DNA from: Marinomonas pontica
GTDB taxonomy: Bacteria; Pseudomonadota; Gammaproteobacteria; Pseudomonadales; Marinomonadaceae
DNA: 64,000 nt
Direction: 5' to 3'
NCBI RefSeq assembly: GCF_026191375.1
Contig: NZ_JAODTL010000022.1
Location: forward strand, 62,001-126,000
In this document: positions 1 through 8,664 of the stretch, piece after piece
How the letters are laid out: each line of letters begins with the position of its first letter
Numbering within the stretch: the first letter of the stretch is position 1
The notes under the pieces: generated by a model
Databases searched by the model: none
Seen by the model: the letters and a program-made list of their open reading frames with translations, nothing else
Told to the model about the DNA's origin: nothing
Made by a program: the position numbers and the translations under genes

Positions 1-909
1 AGTCGTGGGTGAGTAAGTCAAAGGAGTAGCACATGTGTAATTTGTCTCCTCCTTGAGTGTAGGCCGCCATCGTTTCGAGAGCAAAATCACAGCCGACTTC
101 ACCCACTGTCGTGGTATTGGGGTAATGATCCAGTAAGCCTCGTAAACGTTGCAAAAAGCCGATATTTTCAGGTCTAGATTTATCGTAAAGGTGAAGTTGG
201 TAAGCGTATGGATTGTCGAGACGAACGCCAATACTGCCTTCGACTACATCTTCTTTTGGTGGGTTGTTGCGAAGTTCGACATCATGATAATAGTAATTGG
301 CAGTATCTAAACGAAATCCATCTACGCCGCGCTTGAGCCAGAATTCAACGGTTTCTAATAGCGCGTCTACAACGTCAGGGTTATGGAAATTCAAATCAGG
401 CTGACTGTCTAAAAAATTATGCAGATAATATTGTTTGCGGCGACTGTCCCAGTGCCAAGCTGGTCCACCAAACACTGAGAGCCAATTATTCGGGACAGTG
501 CCATCCGAATTCGCGTCTGCCCAAATGTACCAATCGGCTTTAGCGTTAGCATGATTGCTACGAGATTCAACAAACCAAGGGTGTTGGTCTGAGCTGTGAT
601 TCAGCACCTGATCAATCATGACCTTTAATCCATGTTGGTGGGCTGACTCTATTAGTGCATCGAAATCACTCATGTCGCCAAAAATAGGGTCTACGTCACA
701 ATAATCAGACACATCGTAACCAAAGTCTTTCATTGGAGAGGTGAAAAAAGGCGAGAGCCAAATCGCATCAACGCCCAATGAGGCAATATAGTCCATTTTT
801 GCGGTGACACCGGGTAGGTCGCCAATGCCATCGTTATTCGAATCAAAAAAACTTCTGGGATAAACCTGATAAATGACTGCGCCACGCCACCACTCTTGAT
901 TATTAGTCA
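1..909 (-). CDS. alpha-glucosidase, GH13 family (3' end outside window)
   Basis: The 303 visible codons read as a GH13 (alpha-amylase superfamily) glycosidase that hydrolyses short alpha-glucosides such as maltose, probably in the cytoplasm because no signal peptide is seen. The N-terminus (MTNNQEWWRGAVIYQVYPRS) is typical of oligo-1,6-/alpha-glucosidases. The conserved regions follow in order: DVSDYCDVDP, MIDQVLNHSSDQHPWF, GFRLDTAN with the nucleophile Asp, and TVGEVG with the acid/base Glu. Thr directly after the nucleophile is the choice linked to alpha-1,4 rather than alpha-1,6 bonds in this group. The ATG at 909 has a GAGA-type ribosome site. It is divergent from an MFS transporter, which suggests uptake and cleavage of a glucoside. 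The C-terminal domain lies outside the window. Confidence 0.92.
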
Positions 910-941
910 TGATTTTTCTCTCTTAAAATAGGGAAGTTTTG

Positions 942-955
942 GTATAAGCGCTAAC
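942..955. promoter_or_regulatory. LacI-family-like operator between alpha-glucosidase and MFS genes
   Basis: The 14-base site TATAAGCGCTAACA is close to the palindrome TGTTAGCGCTAACA, with two mismatches in the left half, and is centred on AGCGCT. LacI/GalR-family regulators use operators of this form with a central CG. It lies about 33 bases upstream of the alpha-glucosidase start, where a bound repressor would block transcription. No LacI-type gene is visible in the window, so the regulator is inferred. Confidence 0.45.
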
Positions 956-1097
956 AGAATTAGTTAGATTTATAGAGGATAGGTTCCATTCTCTGTCGTG
1001 CTTTTTGTTGCTGTTTCCAGCATACTCAATGATTCCTATTAATGCATACTTATTTGCCGTTATAACCTACCAAATTTCTGGTTTTTCTGGAGCTCTG

Positions 1098-2247
1098 ATG
1101 TTTTCTGAAAATGCTCGTCCTGTGGCATGGCCCCTTGTTCTTTTTTTACTTTTTTTCTGTGCCTTGGTAGGCGTCATGATGCCTTATATTTCGATGTATT
1201 ATAAATCGATTGGTTTAAGTGCCTCTGAAATTGGCCGTTTAATGTCGACGTTTACTTTGTCGGGTATTGTCATTCCGCATTTTTGGGGGTGGTTGACGGC
1301 AAAAGTAGGGCTGCCAAAGCGCATACTCAGCTTGGGATATTGGGCTGCTTTGTTGCCGTGATTCCTTTTAACTGGAGTAATGAATTCGAAACTTTGTGGT
1401 TATTAACGTGCACTATGGCGCTGTTTTACTCGGCGTTGATCCCTATGACTGACTCTCTGGCTGTGAGAAGCATAAGACACTTAGACGTACCGTACACTCG
1501 ATTGCGAGTTGGTGGTTCGATAGGGTATGTGTTTGCAGTGACGGGTGCGGGTTTCTTGATTGGACAATTTGGTACCGTTGTTGTCATTCCGACCATGTGT
1601 ACTTTTCTTGCTTTAGCGGTGGTGACGTCGTTTTTTCTGAAAGAACAAGCGTATGAAGTTAATACGCAAAAAGCGACCACCTCCTTTATGGCTCTAGTGA
1701 AGACCCCAGAGTCAATGTTGTTCTTTACGCTGGCTTTTTTGGCTTTTATGTCCCACGCGCCATTCAATGTCTTTTTTGCGGTGCATTTATCAAACCTCGG
1801 ATACAGCGGTCAGTCTATTGGTCTATTAATGGCGCTTGGCGTCGTGATTGAGATTTTTTTGTTTTTGTTTTTGGCAACACCATTAAAAAATTCGATGTTG
1901 TGCACATTATCATGTTGTGTTTCGTTTGTGGTGTTGTTCGTTGGGTATTGGTTGGGTGGTTCGCTTCTATTGTTTGGGTATTGGTGCTTACCCAGTTGCT
2001 GCATTGTGTCACTTTTGCTTTGTTTCATATGGTGTCAATTGAACAAATTCGTCGATTGTTTCCTGAGCGTTATGCTGGTCAAGGGCAAGCCATGTACAGT
2101 GCTTTCGCGATAGGTTTGGGTGGCGGTTTGGGGATGGTGATTGCTGGATATTTGTGGGAGTGGATCGGTGGCGCGTGGGTGTTTACAGCCGCCGCCTGTG
2201 TTAGCGCGTCGGCGCTGGCAATTATAATACTCAGCCAGCGCCGTTGA
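1098..2247 (+). pseudogene. MFS transporter, interrupted by two single-base frameshifts
   Basis: Three overlapping reading frames together encode one major facilitator protein of about 383 residues, resembling the HcaT/sugar-symporter-like (MFS_1_like) group, with about 12 hydrophobic segments. Frame one covers 1098-1336 and ends in LPKRILSLG. Adding one G to the GGG at 1334-1336 continues it as ILGCFVAVIPF. The second frame runs to the A6 run at 1885-1890, where one extra A continues it as KKFDVVHIIMLCF to the stop at 2247. The ATG at 1098 is chosen because GGAG lies just upstream; an in-frame ATG at 1005 lacks a site. With the divergent alpha-glucosidase it probably imports a sugar. Both breaks are in homopolymers, so sequencing error is as likely as decay. 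Confidence 0.75.
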
Positions 2248-2260
2248 AAAAATGGCCATG

Positions 2261-3142
2261 TTACATTGTACTGCTGTCATTTTTTAATAATTCGATAAAG
2301 GCAATGGCAGCACGGCTAAGCGTTCTTTGCTTGTGATGAATAACACCTAACTCTCTTTCTACGTTCAGATCGGCAAGGTTAAGTACAACCAATTTGTCAT
2401 CAACTAAAGTAGACGGTAGCAAAGACCATCCCCAGCCAATACCTACCAGCATGGCCAATGTTTCTAGATTGTTGGTATTCATACGGACTTTGGGTTTTAG
2501 TCCTTGTTTACCGAACGCTTGCTCGGCAATTTGCCTGGTAAACGTGTTTTTATTTGGCAGTACACATGCGTGTTTCGCTAGCTCGATAAGCGTTAGATTG
2601 TTAGATGACGCCAGTGGGTGATCTTGACTGACAACACATGTCAACGGATCGGACCAGATCGGCAAGGATTCTATAAGCGCGTTTTCTTTATTAGATAAGG
2701 TAATGATCCCTAATTCAGCGCGTCCTTTCAAAACATCTTGGTAGGCTTCTTCTGATTGAACAAATTCAATTTCCAATTGCGCGCTTGGAAAGTCTTCTTG
2801 GAATCGTTTGAGAAATTTCGGTAGACGGTGCAAGCCAATGTGATGGCCGGTTGAAATGCGTAATTCGCCGCTCACATCTTGCATTTGCAATGTCATACTG
2901 CGTTTTATGTCTTGTAGATCTTCCGCCATTTTTATTGCTTTGGGGAGAAGGCGTATACCGGCTTCAGTCAATTGCACTTGGCGTCCTATTCGATCAAAAA
3001 GCGTAACCCCTAAGTTACTTTCTAGTGCCGCAATGCGTTTGCTGACAGCGGGCTGAGTCACGAATAGTTGGGCGCCCGCTTCCGAAAAGGAGCTGGTTTC
3101 GGCGACTTTTATAAAGGTGAGTAGCTCTGCAATGTCTATCAT
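2261..3142 (-). CDS. LysR-family transcriptional regulator
   Basis: This 293-residue protein has a LysR N-terminal winged helix-turn-helix (about residues 5-62, with SFSEAGAQLFVTQPAVSKRI as the recognition region) and a substrate-binding domain from about residue 90 to the end. It is divergent from leuC with 93 bases between the starts, so it probably controls the leucine operon and itself. The effector is not shown by the sequence. A LysR gene next to leuCDB also occurs in Pseudomonas relatives, as I recall. It converges on the MFS gene with only 13 bases between stops. Confidence 0.88.
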   Translation of the reverse strand: MIDIAELLTFIKVAETSSFSEAGAQLFVTQPAVSKRIAALESNLGVTLFDRIGRQVQLTEAGIRLLPKAIKMAEDLQDIKRSMTLQMQDVSGELRISTGHHIGLHRLPKFLKRFQEDFPSAQLEIEFVQSEEAYQDVLKGRAELGIITLSNKENALIESLPIWSDPLTCVVSQDHPLASSNNLTLIELAKHACVLPNKNTFTRQIAEQAFGKQGLKPKVRMNTNNLETLAMLVGIGWGWSLLPSTLVDDKLVVLNLADLNVERELGVIHHKQRTLSRAAIAFIELLKNDSSTM

Positions 3143-3177
3143 TCCAAAAAATTATCCAAAATATGAAAAATATGAAT

Positions 3178-3206
3178 TTGAGTAATTTAAGTCAAAGTTT
3201 TAGGAT
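3178..3206 (+). promoter_or_regulatory. candidate sigma-70 promoter of leuC
   Basis: TTGAGT (3178-3183) and TAGGAT (3201-3206) are separated by 17 bases and lie 30 bases upstream of the leuC start. The A/T-rich bases just upstream, shared with the divergent LysR gene, would be the natural place for a LysR site. Confidence 0.4.
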
Positions 3207-3235
3207 AGCGCAATAGATTTCTGAGGAGAGAACTT

Positions 3236-4663
3236 ATGTCAGCGAAAACCCTTTACGACAAGCTGTGGGATAGCCACCTTGTTCAGCAACGAGATGACGG
3301 CAGCGCTTTGATTTATATCGATTTACAGCTGCTTCATGAAGTGACATCACCACAGGCTTTTGAAGGTCTTCGATTGGCTGGGCGTAAGCCTTGGCGTGTG
3401 TCTTCAAGCTTGGCAACACCAGACCATAACGTACCGACAACTAAGAAAGAGCGAATTTCGGGTGTTGATGGTATTGAAGACCCAGTTTCTAAGATCCAAG
3501 TAACGACTTTGGACGATAACTGCAATGAATTCGGTATCACTGAATTCAACATGAAAGACATTCGCCAAGGAATCGTGCACGTTGTTGGGCCAGAGCAGGG
3601 TGCAACGCTTCCAGGCATGACGGTTGTGTGTGGCGATTCACATACATCCACGCACGGTGCGTTTGGTGCTTTAGCACATGGTATCGGTACCTCTGAAGTT
3701 GAGCACGTTTTAGCGACTCAGTGTTTGGTGCAGAAGAAAAGCCGTAACATGTTGGTTCGCGTGGATGGTGAATTATCACCTTGGGTTTCGGCGAAAGACG
3801 TTGTGTTAGCTATTATCGGTGCGATCGGAACCGCCGGCGGAACAGGCTTTGCGATTGAATTTGGCGGAACAGGTATTCAATCTTTGTCGATGGAAGGTCG
3901 TATGACCGTTTGTAACATGGCCATTGAAGCCGGCGCGCGCGTTGGTTTGATTGCGGTAGATGATACGACTGTCGAATACGTTAAAGGTCGTCCTTATGCA
4001 CCAAAAGGGGCTCATTGGGATATGGCGGTAGAGGCTTGGAAAGACCTTGTTTCTGACAAAGACGCGCAATTTGACGAAGTGGTTGTGATCAAAGCGGAAG
4101 ACATTAAGCCACAAGTCACGTGGGGAACTTCTCCAGAAATGGTTATTGCCATTGATGAACCAATTCCTCGTGCGGAAGATCAGAAAGACCCAGTGAAAAA
4201 AGAAGGCTACGCGCGTGCTTGGAAATACATGGGTCTAGAAGGCAAAACTATGTTGTCTGATGTGGTTCTAGATCGTGTTTTCATTGGTTCTTGTACAAAC
4301 TCTCGTATTGAAGATTTACGTATTGCCGCTGAAGTTGTTAAAGGCCGTAAAGTTGCTTCTACACTTAAGCAAGCGATTGTTGTGCCTGGCTCTGGTTTGG
4401 TAAAAGCGCAAGCGGAAAAAGAAGGCTTGCATGAAATTTTCGAAGCCGCTGGATTAGAATGGCGTGAGCCGGGTTGTTCTATGTGTTTGGCAATGAACGC
4501 TGACAAACTAGGTGCTGGCGAACATTGTGCGTCTACGTCCAACCGTAACTTTGAAGGTCGTCAAGGCTTTGGTGGTCGTACGCATTTGGTTAGTCCTGCA
4601 ATGGCCGCGGCGGCAGCGATTGCTGGCCATTTTGTTGATGTTAATGAGTTTGTTAAACACTAG
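3236..4663 (+). CDS. leuC: 3-isopropylmalate dehydratase large subunit
   Basis: LeuC (475 residues) forms with LeuD the isopropylmalate isomerase, which converts 2-isopropylmalate to 3-isopropylmalate in leucine synthesis. It is a cytoplasmic [4Fe-4S] enzyme of the aconitase family. The cluster ligands are visible as Cys353 (FIGSCTNSR) and Cys414/Cys417 ([10 protein letters not shown]), and the family motif [12 protein letters not shown] is near residue 132. The full length agrees with E. coli LeuC. GAGGAG precedes the ATG by 8 bases. It is the first gene of leuCDB-asd, with leuD 9 bases downstream. No leucine-rich leader peptide is seen upstream, so control is more likely through the divergent LysR protein. 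Confidence 0.98.
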   Translation: MSAKTLYDKLWDSHLVQQRDDGSALIYIDLQLLHEVTSPQAFEGLRLAGRKPWRVSSSLATPDHNVPTTKKERISGVDGIEDPVSKIQVTTLDDNCNEFGITEFNMKDIRQGIVHVVGPEQGATLPGMTVVCGDSHTSTHGAFGALAHGIGTSEVEHVLATQCLVQKKSRNMLVRVDGELSPWVSAKDVVLAIIGAIGTAGGTGFAIEFGGTGIQSLSMEGRMTVCNMAIEAGARVGLIAVDDTTVEYVKGRPYAPKGAHWDMAVEAWKDLVSDKDAQFDEVVVIKAEDIKPQVTWGTSPEMVIAIDEPIPRAEDQKDPVKKEGYARAWKYMGLEGKTMLSDVVLDRVFIGSCTNSRIEDLRIAAEVVKGRKVASTLKQAIVVPGSGLVKAQAEKEGLHEIFEAAGLEWREPGCSMCLAMNADKLGAGEHCASTSNRNFEGRQGFGGRTHLVSPAMAAAAAIAGHFVDVNEFVKH

Positions 4664-4672
4664 GAGAACAGT

Positions 4673-5323
4673 ATGCGTCCTTTTACTAAACATACAGGTC
4701 TAGCCGCTCCTTTGGATTTGGCGAACGTTGATACTGATATGATCATTCCAAAACAGTTCTTGAAATCCATCAAGCGCACTGGTTTTGGTAAGAATTTATT
4801 TGATGAACTTCGTTATGAAGACGAAGGACAGCCAGACCAAGAATGCGATGGTCGTCCTATTCGTAAGGATTTTGTGTTAAACCAAGATCGTTACAAAGGT
4901 GCGAGTGTATTGTTGGCACGTCAGAACTTTGGTTGTGGTTCTAGCCGTGAACACGCGCCTTGGGCATTAGATGATTATGGTTTCCGTTCCATTATTGCGC
5001 CCAGCTTTGCGGATATTTTTTACAACAACTGTTTCAAAAATGGCTTGTTGCCTATCGTATTACAAGCCGAAGAAGTGGATCAATTGTTTGCAGAAGTGGC
5101 ATTACGTGAAGGCGCTCAAGTGATTGTTGACCTTGAAAACCAAACCGTCACTTCGCCTTCTGGTGCGACATTCGAATTTAATGTCGATAATTTCCGTAAA
5201 CATTGTTTGTTGAATGGTTTAGACGATATCGGCTTAACGTTACAGCAAGATGCCGCGATCCGTCGTTACGAAGAAAAACGCATGAATGATGCGCCGTGGC
5301 TTTTCTTGCCACGCGGTCAATAG
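4673..5323 (+). CDS. leuD: 3-isopropylmalate dehydratase small subunit
   Basis: LeuD (216 residues) is the swivelling domain subunit that partners LeuC in isopropylmalate isomerisation. The start [20 protein letters not shown], the segment [14 protein letters not shown] and the motif [14 protein letters not shown] (about residues 84-97) are diagnostic. The length is normal for proteobacterial LeuD. AGGAGAAC lies just before the ATG, 9 bases after the leuC stop, so the two are co-translated or nearly so. Confidence 0.98.
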   Translation: MRPFTKHTGLAAPLDLANVDTDMIIPKQFLKSIKRTGFGKNLFDELRYEDEGQPDQECDGRPIRKDFVLNQDRYKGASVLLARQNFGCGSSREHAPWALDDYGFRSIIAPSFADIFYNNCFKNGLLPIVLQAEEVDQLFAEVALREGAQVIVDLENQTVTSPSGATFEFNVDNFRKHCLLNGLDDIGLTLQQDAAIRRYEEKRMNDAPWLFLPRGQ

Positions 5324-5368
5324 TTTTCAAAACAACATATTAGAAGACAGATTTTTAAAGGGTTTAAC

Positions 5369-6454
5369 ATGACTAAGAATGTATTGGTATTGCCGGGCGA
5401 CGGTATTGGTCCAGAAATCGTAGCGCAAGCGGTTCGAGTATTGGATGCAGTGAATGAGCAGTTTTCTTTGAATATTCAGCATGAAAGCGCTTTAGTCGGT
5501 GGCTCTGCTTACGATGAGACTGGCTCTCCGTTGCCAGAAGCTACATTAACAAAGGCGAAAGCGGCTGATGCTATTTTGCTTGGTGCGGTTGGTGGCCCTA
5601 AGTGGGATAAGTTAGACATGTCAGTTCGCCCTGAAAAAGGCTTACTTGGTTTGCGTTCTAACCTAGAGCTATTTTCGAATCTTCGTCCTGCGATTCTATA
5701 CCCACAGCTAGCTGATGCGTCTAGCTTGAAGCCAGAAATCGTTGCAGGTTTGGATATTCTGATTGTTCGTGAGCTAACGGGTGGTATTTATTTTGGTCAG
5801 CCTCGTGGGATTCGTACGTTAGAAAATGGCGAACGTGAAGGCTTCAATACCTATGTCTACAGCGAATCAGAAATTCGTCGTATCGGTCGTTCTGCTTTCG
5901 AAGCGGCTCGTCAGCGTGGTAAGCGTGTTTGTTCTATTGATAAATCCAACGTGCTAGAAGTGACGGTACTTTGGAAAGAAGTCATGGAAGAAGTATCGAA
6001 AGAGTATCCAGACGTCGAATTGACTCATATGCTAGTCGATAATGCTGCTATGCAGCTTGTTCGAGCGCCAAAACAGTTTGATGTAATGGTTACTGGCAAT
6101 ATGTTTGGTGATATCCTTTCTGATGCGGCTGCGATGTTGACAGGTTCTATTGGTATGCTACCTTCTGCTTCTCTTGATGCGGAAGGTCGCGGTATGTATG
6201 AGCCATGTCACGGCTCTGCGCCAGACATTGCAGGCAAAGGAATCGCTAACCCATTGGCGACAATTTTGTCAGTTGCTATGATGTTGCGTTATTCTTTAGA
6301 CGCAAAAGAAGCCGCCGATGCTATTGAAGCAGCGGTAAGCAAGGTTCTAGATCTAGGTCTTAGAACGGCAGATATTGCATCAGAAGGGTGCGAAACTGTT
6401 AGTACGCAAGCCATGGGCGATGCCGTACTTAACGCGTTAACAGCGCAGCATTAA
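5369..6454 (+). CDS. leuB: 3-isopropylmalate dehydrogenase
   Basis: LeuB (361 residues) oxidises and decarboxylates 3-isopropylmalate to 2-oxoisocaproate with NAD+, the third leucine-specific step. The N-terminal nucleotide fold GDGIGPE, the substrate motif [15 protein letters not shown] (about residues 92-106), [10 protein letters not shown] and the metal-binding segment [11 protein letters not shown] are all present. The start has AAAGGG 9 bases upstream. It follows leuD after 45 bases, and asd follows in the same direction. Confidence 0.98.
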   Translation: MTKNVLVLPGDGIGPEIVAQAVRVLDAVNEQFSLNIQHESALVGGSAYDETGSPLPEATLTKAKAADAILLGAVGGPKWDKLDMSVRPEKGLLGLRSNLELFSNLRPAILYPQLADASSLKPEIVAGLDILIVRELTGGIYFGQPRGIRTLENGEREGFNTYVYSESEIRRIGRSAFEAARQRGKRVCSIDKSNVLEVTVLWKEVMEEVSKEYPDVELTHMLVDNAAMQLVRAPKQFDVMVTGNMFGDILSDAAAMLTGSIGMLPSASLDAEGRGMYEPCHGSAPDIAGKGIANPLATILSVAMMLRYSLDAKEAADAIEAAVSKVLDLGLRTADIASEGCETVSTQAMGDAVLNALTAQH

Positions 6455-6541
6455 AAAGCTTAATATCATAACGATATTGGGTATTCATTAGGGATACTGC
6501 TCTTGGTATGAGTGGCCCCACAAAAAAAGGTAACGTTAACC

Positions 6542-7660
6542 ATGTCAAAACACACTGTAGGTTTAGTCGGATGGCGCGGAATGGTCGGTTCCGTGTTGAT
6601 GCAACGCATGATGGAAGAAAAAGACTTTGATCATATTGATCCTGTTTTTTTCACGACATCTCAAACGGGGCAGAAAGGTCCAGAAATTGGTAAAGATATT
6701 CCATTGCTTCAAGATGCCAGCGACATCGAAGCATTGAAGAAAATGGATATTATTATTACCTGTCAAGGCGGGGATTACACCAAGGCTATTTACCCACAGT
6801 TGCGCAATGCTGGTTGGAAAGGTTACTGGATTGATGCGGCGTCATCACTTCGCATGGAAAAAGACGCAATTATTGTGCTTGATCCAGTGAACTTAAACGT
6901 TATCAAGCAAGGTTTGAATAGCGGCGTTAAAACTTTTGTGGGTGGTAACTGTACGGTTAGCTTGATGCTATTGGCGCTAGGTGGGTTGTTTGAGAAGGGC
7001 CATATCGAGTGGATGACTTCTATGACTTACCAAGCCGCTTCTGGTGGTGGTGCGCGCCACATGCGTGAATTGATTAATCAAATGGGCATGTTGCAAGGTT
7101 CTGTTGCTTCTGAGCTTGCTGATCCTGCTAGTGCGATTCTTGAAATTGATCGTAAAGTGGCAGAGACAATGCGCTCTGGTAATTTGCCGACGGATCAGTT
7201 TGGTGTTCCGCTAGCGGGCTCTTTGATCCCTTACATTGATAGTCAGCTTGATAACGGCCAGAGCCGTGAAGAGTGGAAAGCACAGGCTGAGTGTAACAAG
7301 ATCTTAGGTATCAACGGGAAACCTATTCCTGTAGATGGTCTATGTGTTCGTATCGGTGCGATGCGTTGTCATAGTCAGGCTTACACGATCAAGCTAAACA
7401 AAGACATCCCTGTTGCGGATATCGAAGGAATGCTTGCAGAGCATAATGATTGGGTGAGTGTGGTTCCTAATGATAAGCAAGCGACTATGGAGCGTTTAAC
7501 TCCTACGGCTGCCACTGGAACATTGACTATTCCAGTTGGTCGTATTCGTAAGCTGAATATGGGACCTGAGTACATTAGTGCTTTCTCTGTTGGTGACCAG
7601 TTGTTGTGGGGCGCTGCAGAGCCTCTACGTCGTATGTTACGGATTTTGCTAAACGACTAG
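6542..7660 (+). CDS. asd: aspartate-semialdehyde dehydrogenase
   Basis: Asd (372 residues) reduces aspartyl phosphate to aspartate semialdehyde with NADPH, feeding lysine, diaminopimelate, threonine and methionine synthesis; dapA at 52705 uses its product. The N-terminus [18 protein letters not shown] matches the long gammaproteobacterial type. The catalytic Cys is Cys137 in GGNCTVSLM. The ATG at 6542 is preferred over an upstream in-frame GTG at 6512 because family proteins begin there and AAAGG precedes it. The gene ends the leuCDB-asd unit, followed by a strong terminator. Confidence 0.97.
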   Translation: MSKHTVGLVGWRGMVGSVLMQRMMEEKDFDHIDPVFFTTSQTGQKGPEIGKDIPLLQDASDIEALKKMDIIITCQGGDYTKAIYPQLRNAGWKGYWIDAASSLRMEKDAIIVLDPVNLNVIKQGLNSGVKTFVGGNCTVSLMLLALGGLFEKGHIEWMTSMTYQAASGGGARHMRELINQMGMLQGSVASELADPASAILEIDRKVAETMRSGNLPTDQFGVPLAGSLIPYIDSQLDNGQSREEWKAQAECNKILGINGKPIPVDGLCVRIGAMRCHSQAYTIKLNKDIPVADIEGMLAEHNDWVSVVPNDKQATMERLTPTAATGTLTIPVGRIRKLNMGPEYISAFSVGDQLLWGAAEPLRRMLRILLND

Positions 7661-7685
7661 TCGCGTATTTTTCTAGGCTAACCGA

Positions 7686-7717
7686 AACGCCAGTCTTAAC
7701 CGACTGGCGTTTTTTTT
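7686..7717 (+). terminator. rho-independent terminator after asd
   Basis: A perfect 10-bp stem (AACGCCAGTC / GACTGGCGTT, 6-base loop) is followed by a run of T. It closes the leuCDB-asd transcription unit 25 bases after the asd stop. Confidence 0.92.
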
Positions 7718-8102
7718 GCTGATTTTTAATGTTCCGCTATATGGCAGGTGCAATTCTTCTCTCATTTGTTTTTAGGCTGCTACACTTACCTAGCGACTGA
7801 TTGAATAAGATCACTTCGCGGTTAAAACTAAAGCTTGCTATAGGTGTAAAAAATATTTATTTTAATGAAAGAGCGATTGAATGCTTTGCTCTTTTAAAGT
7901 GGTATGGTATTGATATATAAAGTGTTTAAGGAGTATAAGTGGCTTTCTTCGGTGTTTTTGTTTGTTCATGATCTTGAACAAGTTTTTACATTACAGGCAT
8001 TGAAATTAGATCACTTCATCCATAGATTATAGGTAAGGGCAGAAGAGGAGGAATAAAAAGTACGTTAATAAAACACCTGACCAAAACAGAAGGAAATTCT
8101 CT
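7718..8102 (+). other. 385-base gap, probable long leader of the hibernation factor gene
   Basis: There is no long ORF, tRNA or known riboswitch that I can recognise. Two Shine-Dalgarno-like sites are present. AAGGAG at 7928-7933 serves a 10-codon GTG-started ORF (7939-7971), and AGAGGAGGAA near 8045-8054 has no usable start codon at the right distance. The stretch ends with AGAAGGAAATTCTCT just before the downstream ATG. It probably holds the promoter and a leader, but I cannot place the promoter with confidence. Confidence 0.4.
7939..7971 (+). other. possible 10-residue leader peptide ORF
   Basis: GTG at 7939 opens a 10-codon frame (MAFFGVFVCS) ending at TGA 7969-7971, with a strong AAGGAG site 5 bases upstream. 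It is phenylalanine- and valine-rich but contains no run of one regulatory amino acid. It may be a chance match or a translated leader of the hibernation factor mRNA. Confidence 0.25.
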
Positions 8103-8495
8103 ATGTATACATTGAATATTAGCGGTCACCACGTCCAATCTGGTGAAGAAGTTCAAGAAGTAGTAAAAGAAAAAATGGATCACTTGGCGCGTATTAATAA
8201 CCAAATAACGACCATTAAAGTGATACTAAACACAGAGAAGCATGAGATTCATGAATTAATTGTAGAAGCCAGTGTTCATATTCCTGGTCATGATCTTTTT
8301 GCAACGGTTAAGACAGACAAGCAACTAAAGCCAGCCCTTGATCTTTTAGTTGGGAAATTAGAAAAGCAGTTGATAAAGCACAAAGCAAAACACGCTGGTC
8401 GTCAGCACCATATTAATGCTCAGGATGTAGAGAGTCCTATAGAGCGTCAATTGCAAGCCGAATTTGATGAGCTGGTAGAACGAGAAGTTATTTAG
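8103..8495 (+). CDS. ribosome hibernation/stability factor, HPF/RaiA family
   Basis: This 130-residue protein has the S30AE (HPF/YfiA) beta-alpha-beta-beta-beta-alpha fold over about residues 1-98 (MYTLNISGHHVQSGEEVQEV, then DLFATVKTDKQLKPALDLLVGKLEKQLIKHK). The family binds the 30S decoding centre to inactivate or dimerise ribosomes in stationary phase. It is longer than short HPF (95 residues) and carries an acidic tail of about 30 residues, so it could be RaiA-like rather than a 100S dimerising HPF; the two cannot be separated here. It stands alone instead of in the usual rpoN-hpf-ptsN order. AAGGAAA precedes the ATG. Confidence 0.9.
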   Translation: MYTLNISGHHVQSGEEVQEVVKEKMDHLARINNQITTIKVILNTEKHEIHELIVEASVHIPGHDLFATVKTDKQLKPALDLLVGKLEKQLIKHKAKHAGRQHHINAQDVESPIERQLQAEFDELVEREVI

Positions 8496-8514
8496 TTTAT
8501 CAACCTTTTAGGAG

Positions 8515-8539
8515 AAGCCTCGCATTGCGGGGCTTTTTT
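8515..8539 (+). terminator. terminator after the hibernation factor gene
   Basis: A 9-bp stem with one T-G pair (AAGCCTCGC / GCGGGGCTT) and a 3-base loop runs into TTTTTT, 20 bases after the stop. Confidence 0.88.
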
Positions 8540-8602
8540 GTGCCTTTATTTTGACTAAATCTATTTCCTCAGCCCTAAGCCTCATACGCCAAATGTAGGC
8601 AT

Positions 8603-8635
8603 AAAAAAAGCGACACTCAGCGAGTGTCGCTTTTT
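8603..8635 (-). terminator. terminator after acnB
   Basis: A perfect 9-bp stem GCGACACTC / GAGTGTCGC with a 3-base loop is flanked by A-run and T-run on both sides, so it can work in both directions. It lies 30 bases beyond the acnB stop. Confidence 0.88.
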
Positions 8636-8664
8636 AGCAAAAGTACTATTTAATCGAAAGTTGA

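Noticed and set aside
8016..8204. Minus-strand 62-codon ORF over the hibernation factor start
   Set aside because: It overlaps a recognised gene and its leader, and has no homology or ribosome site.
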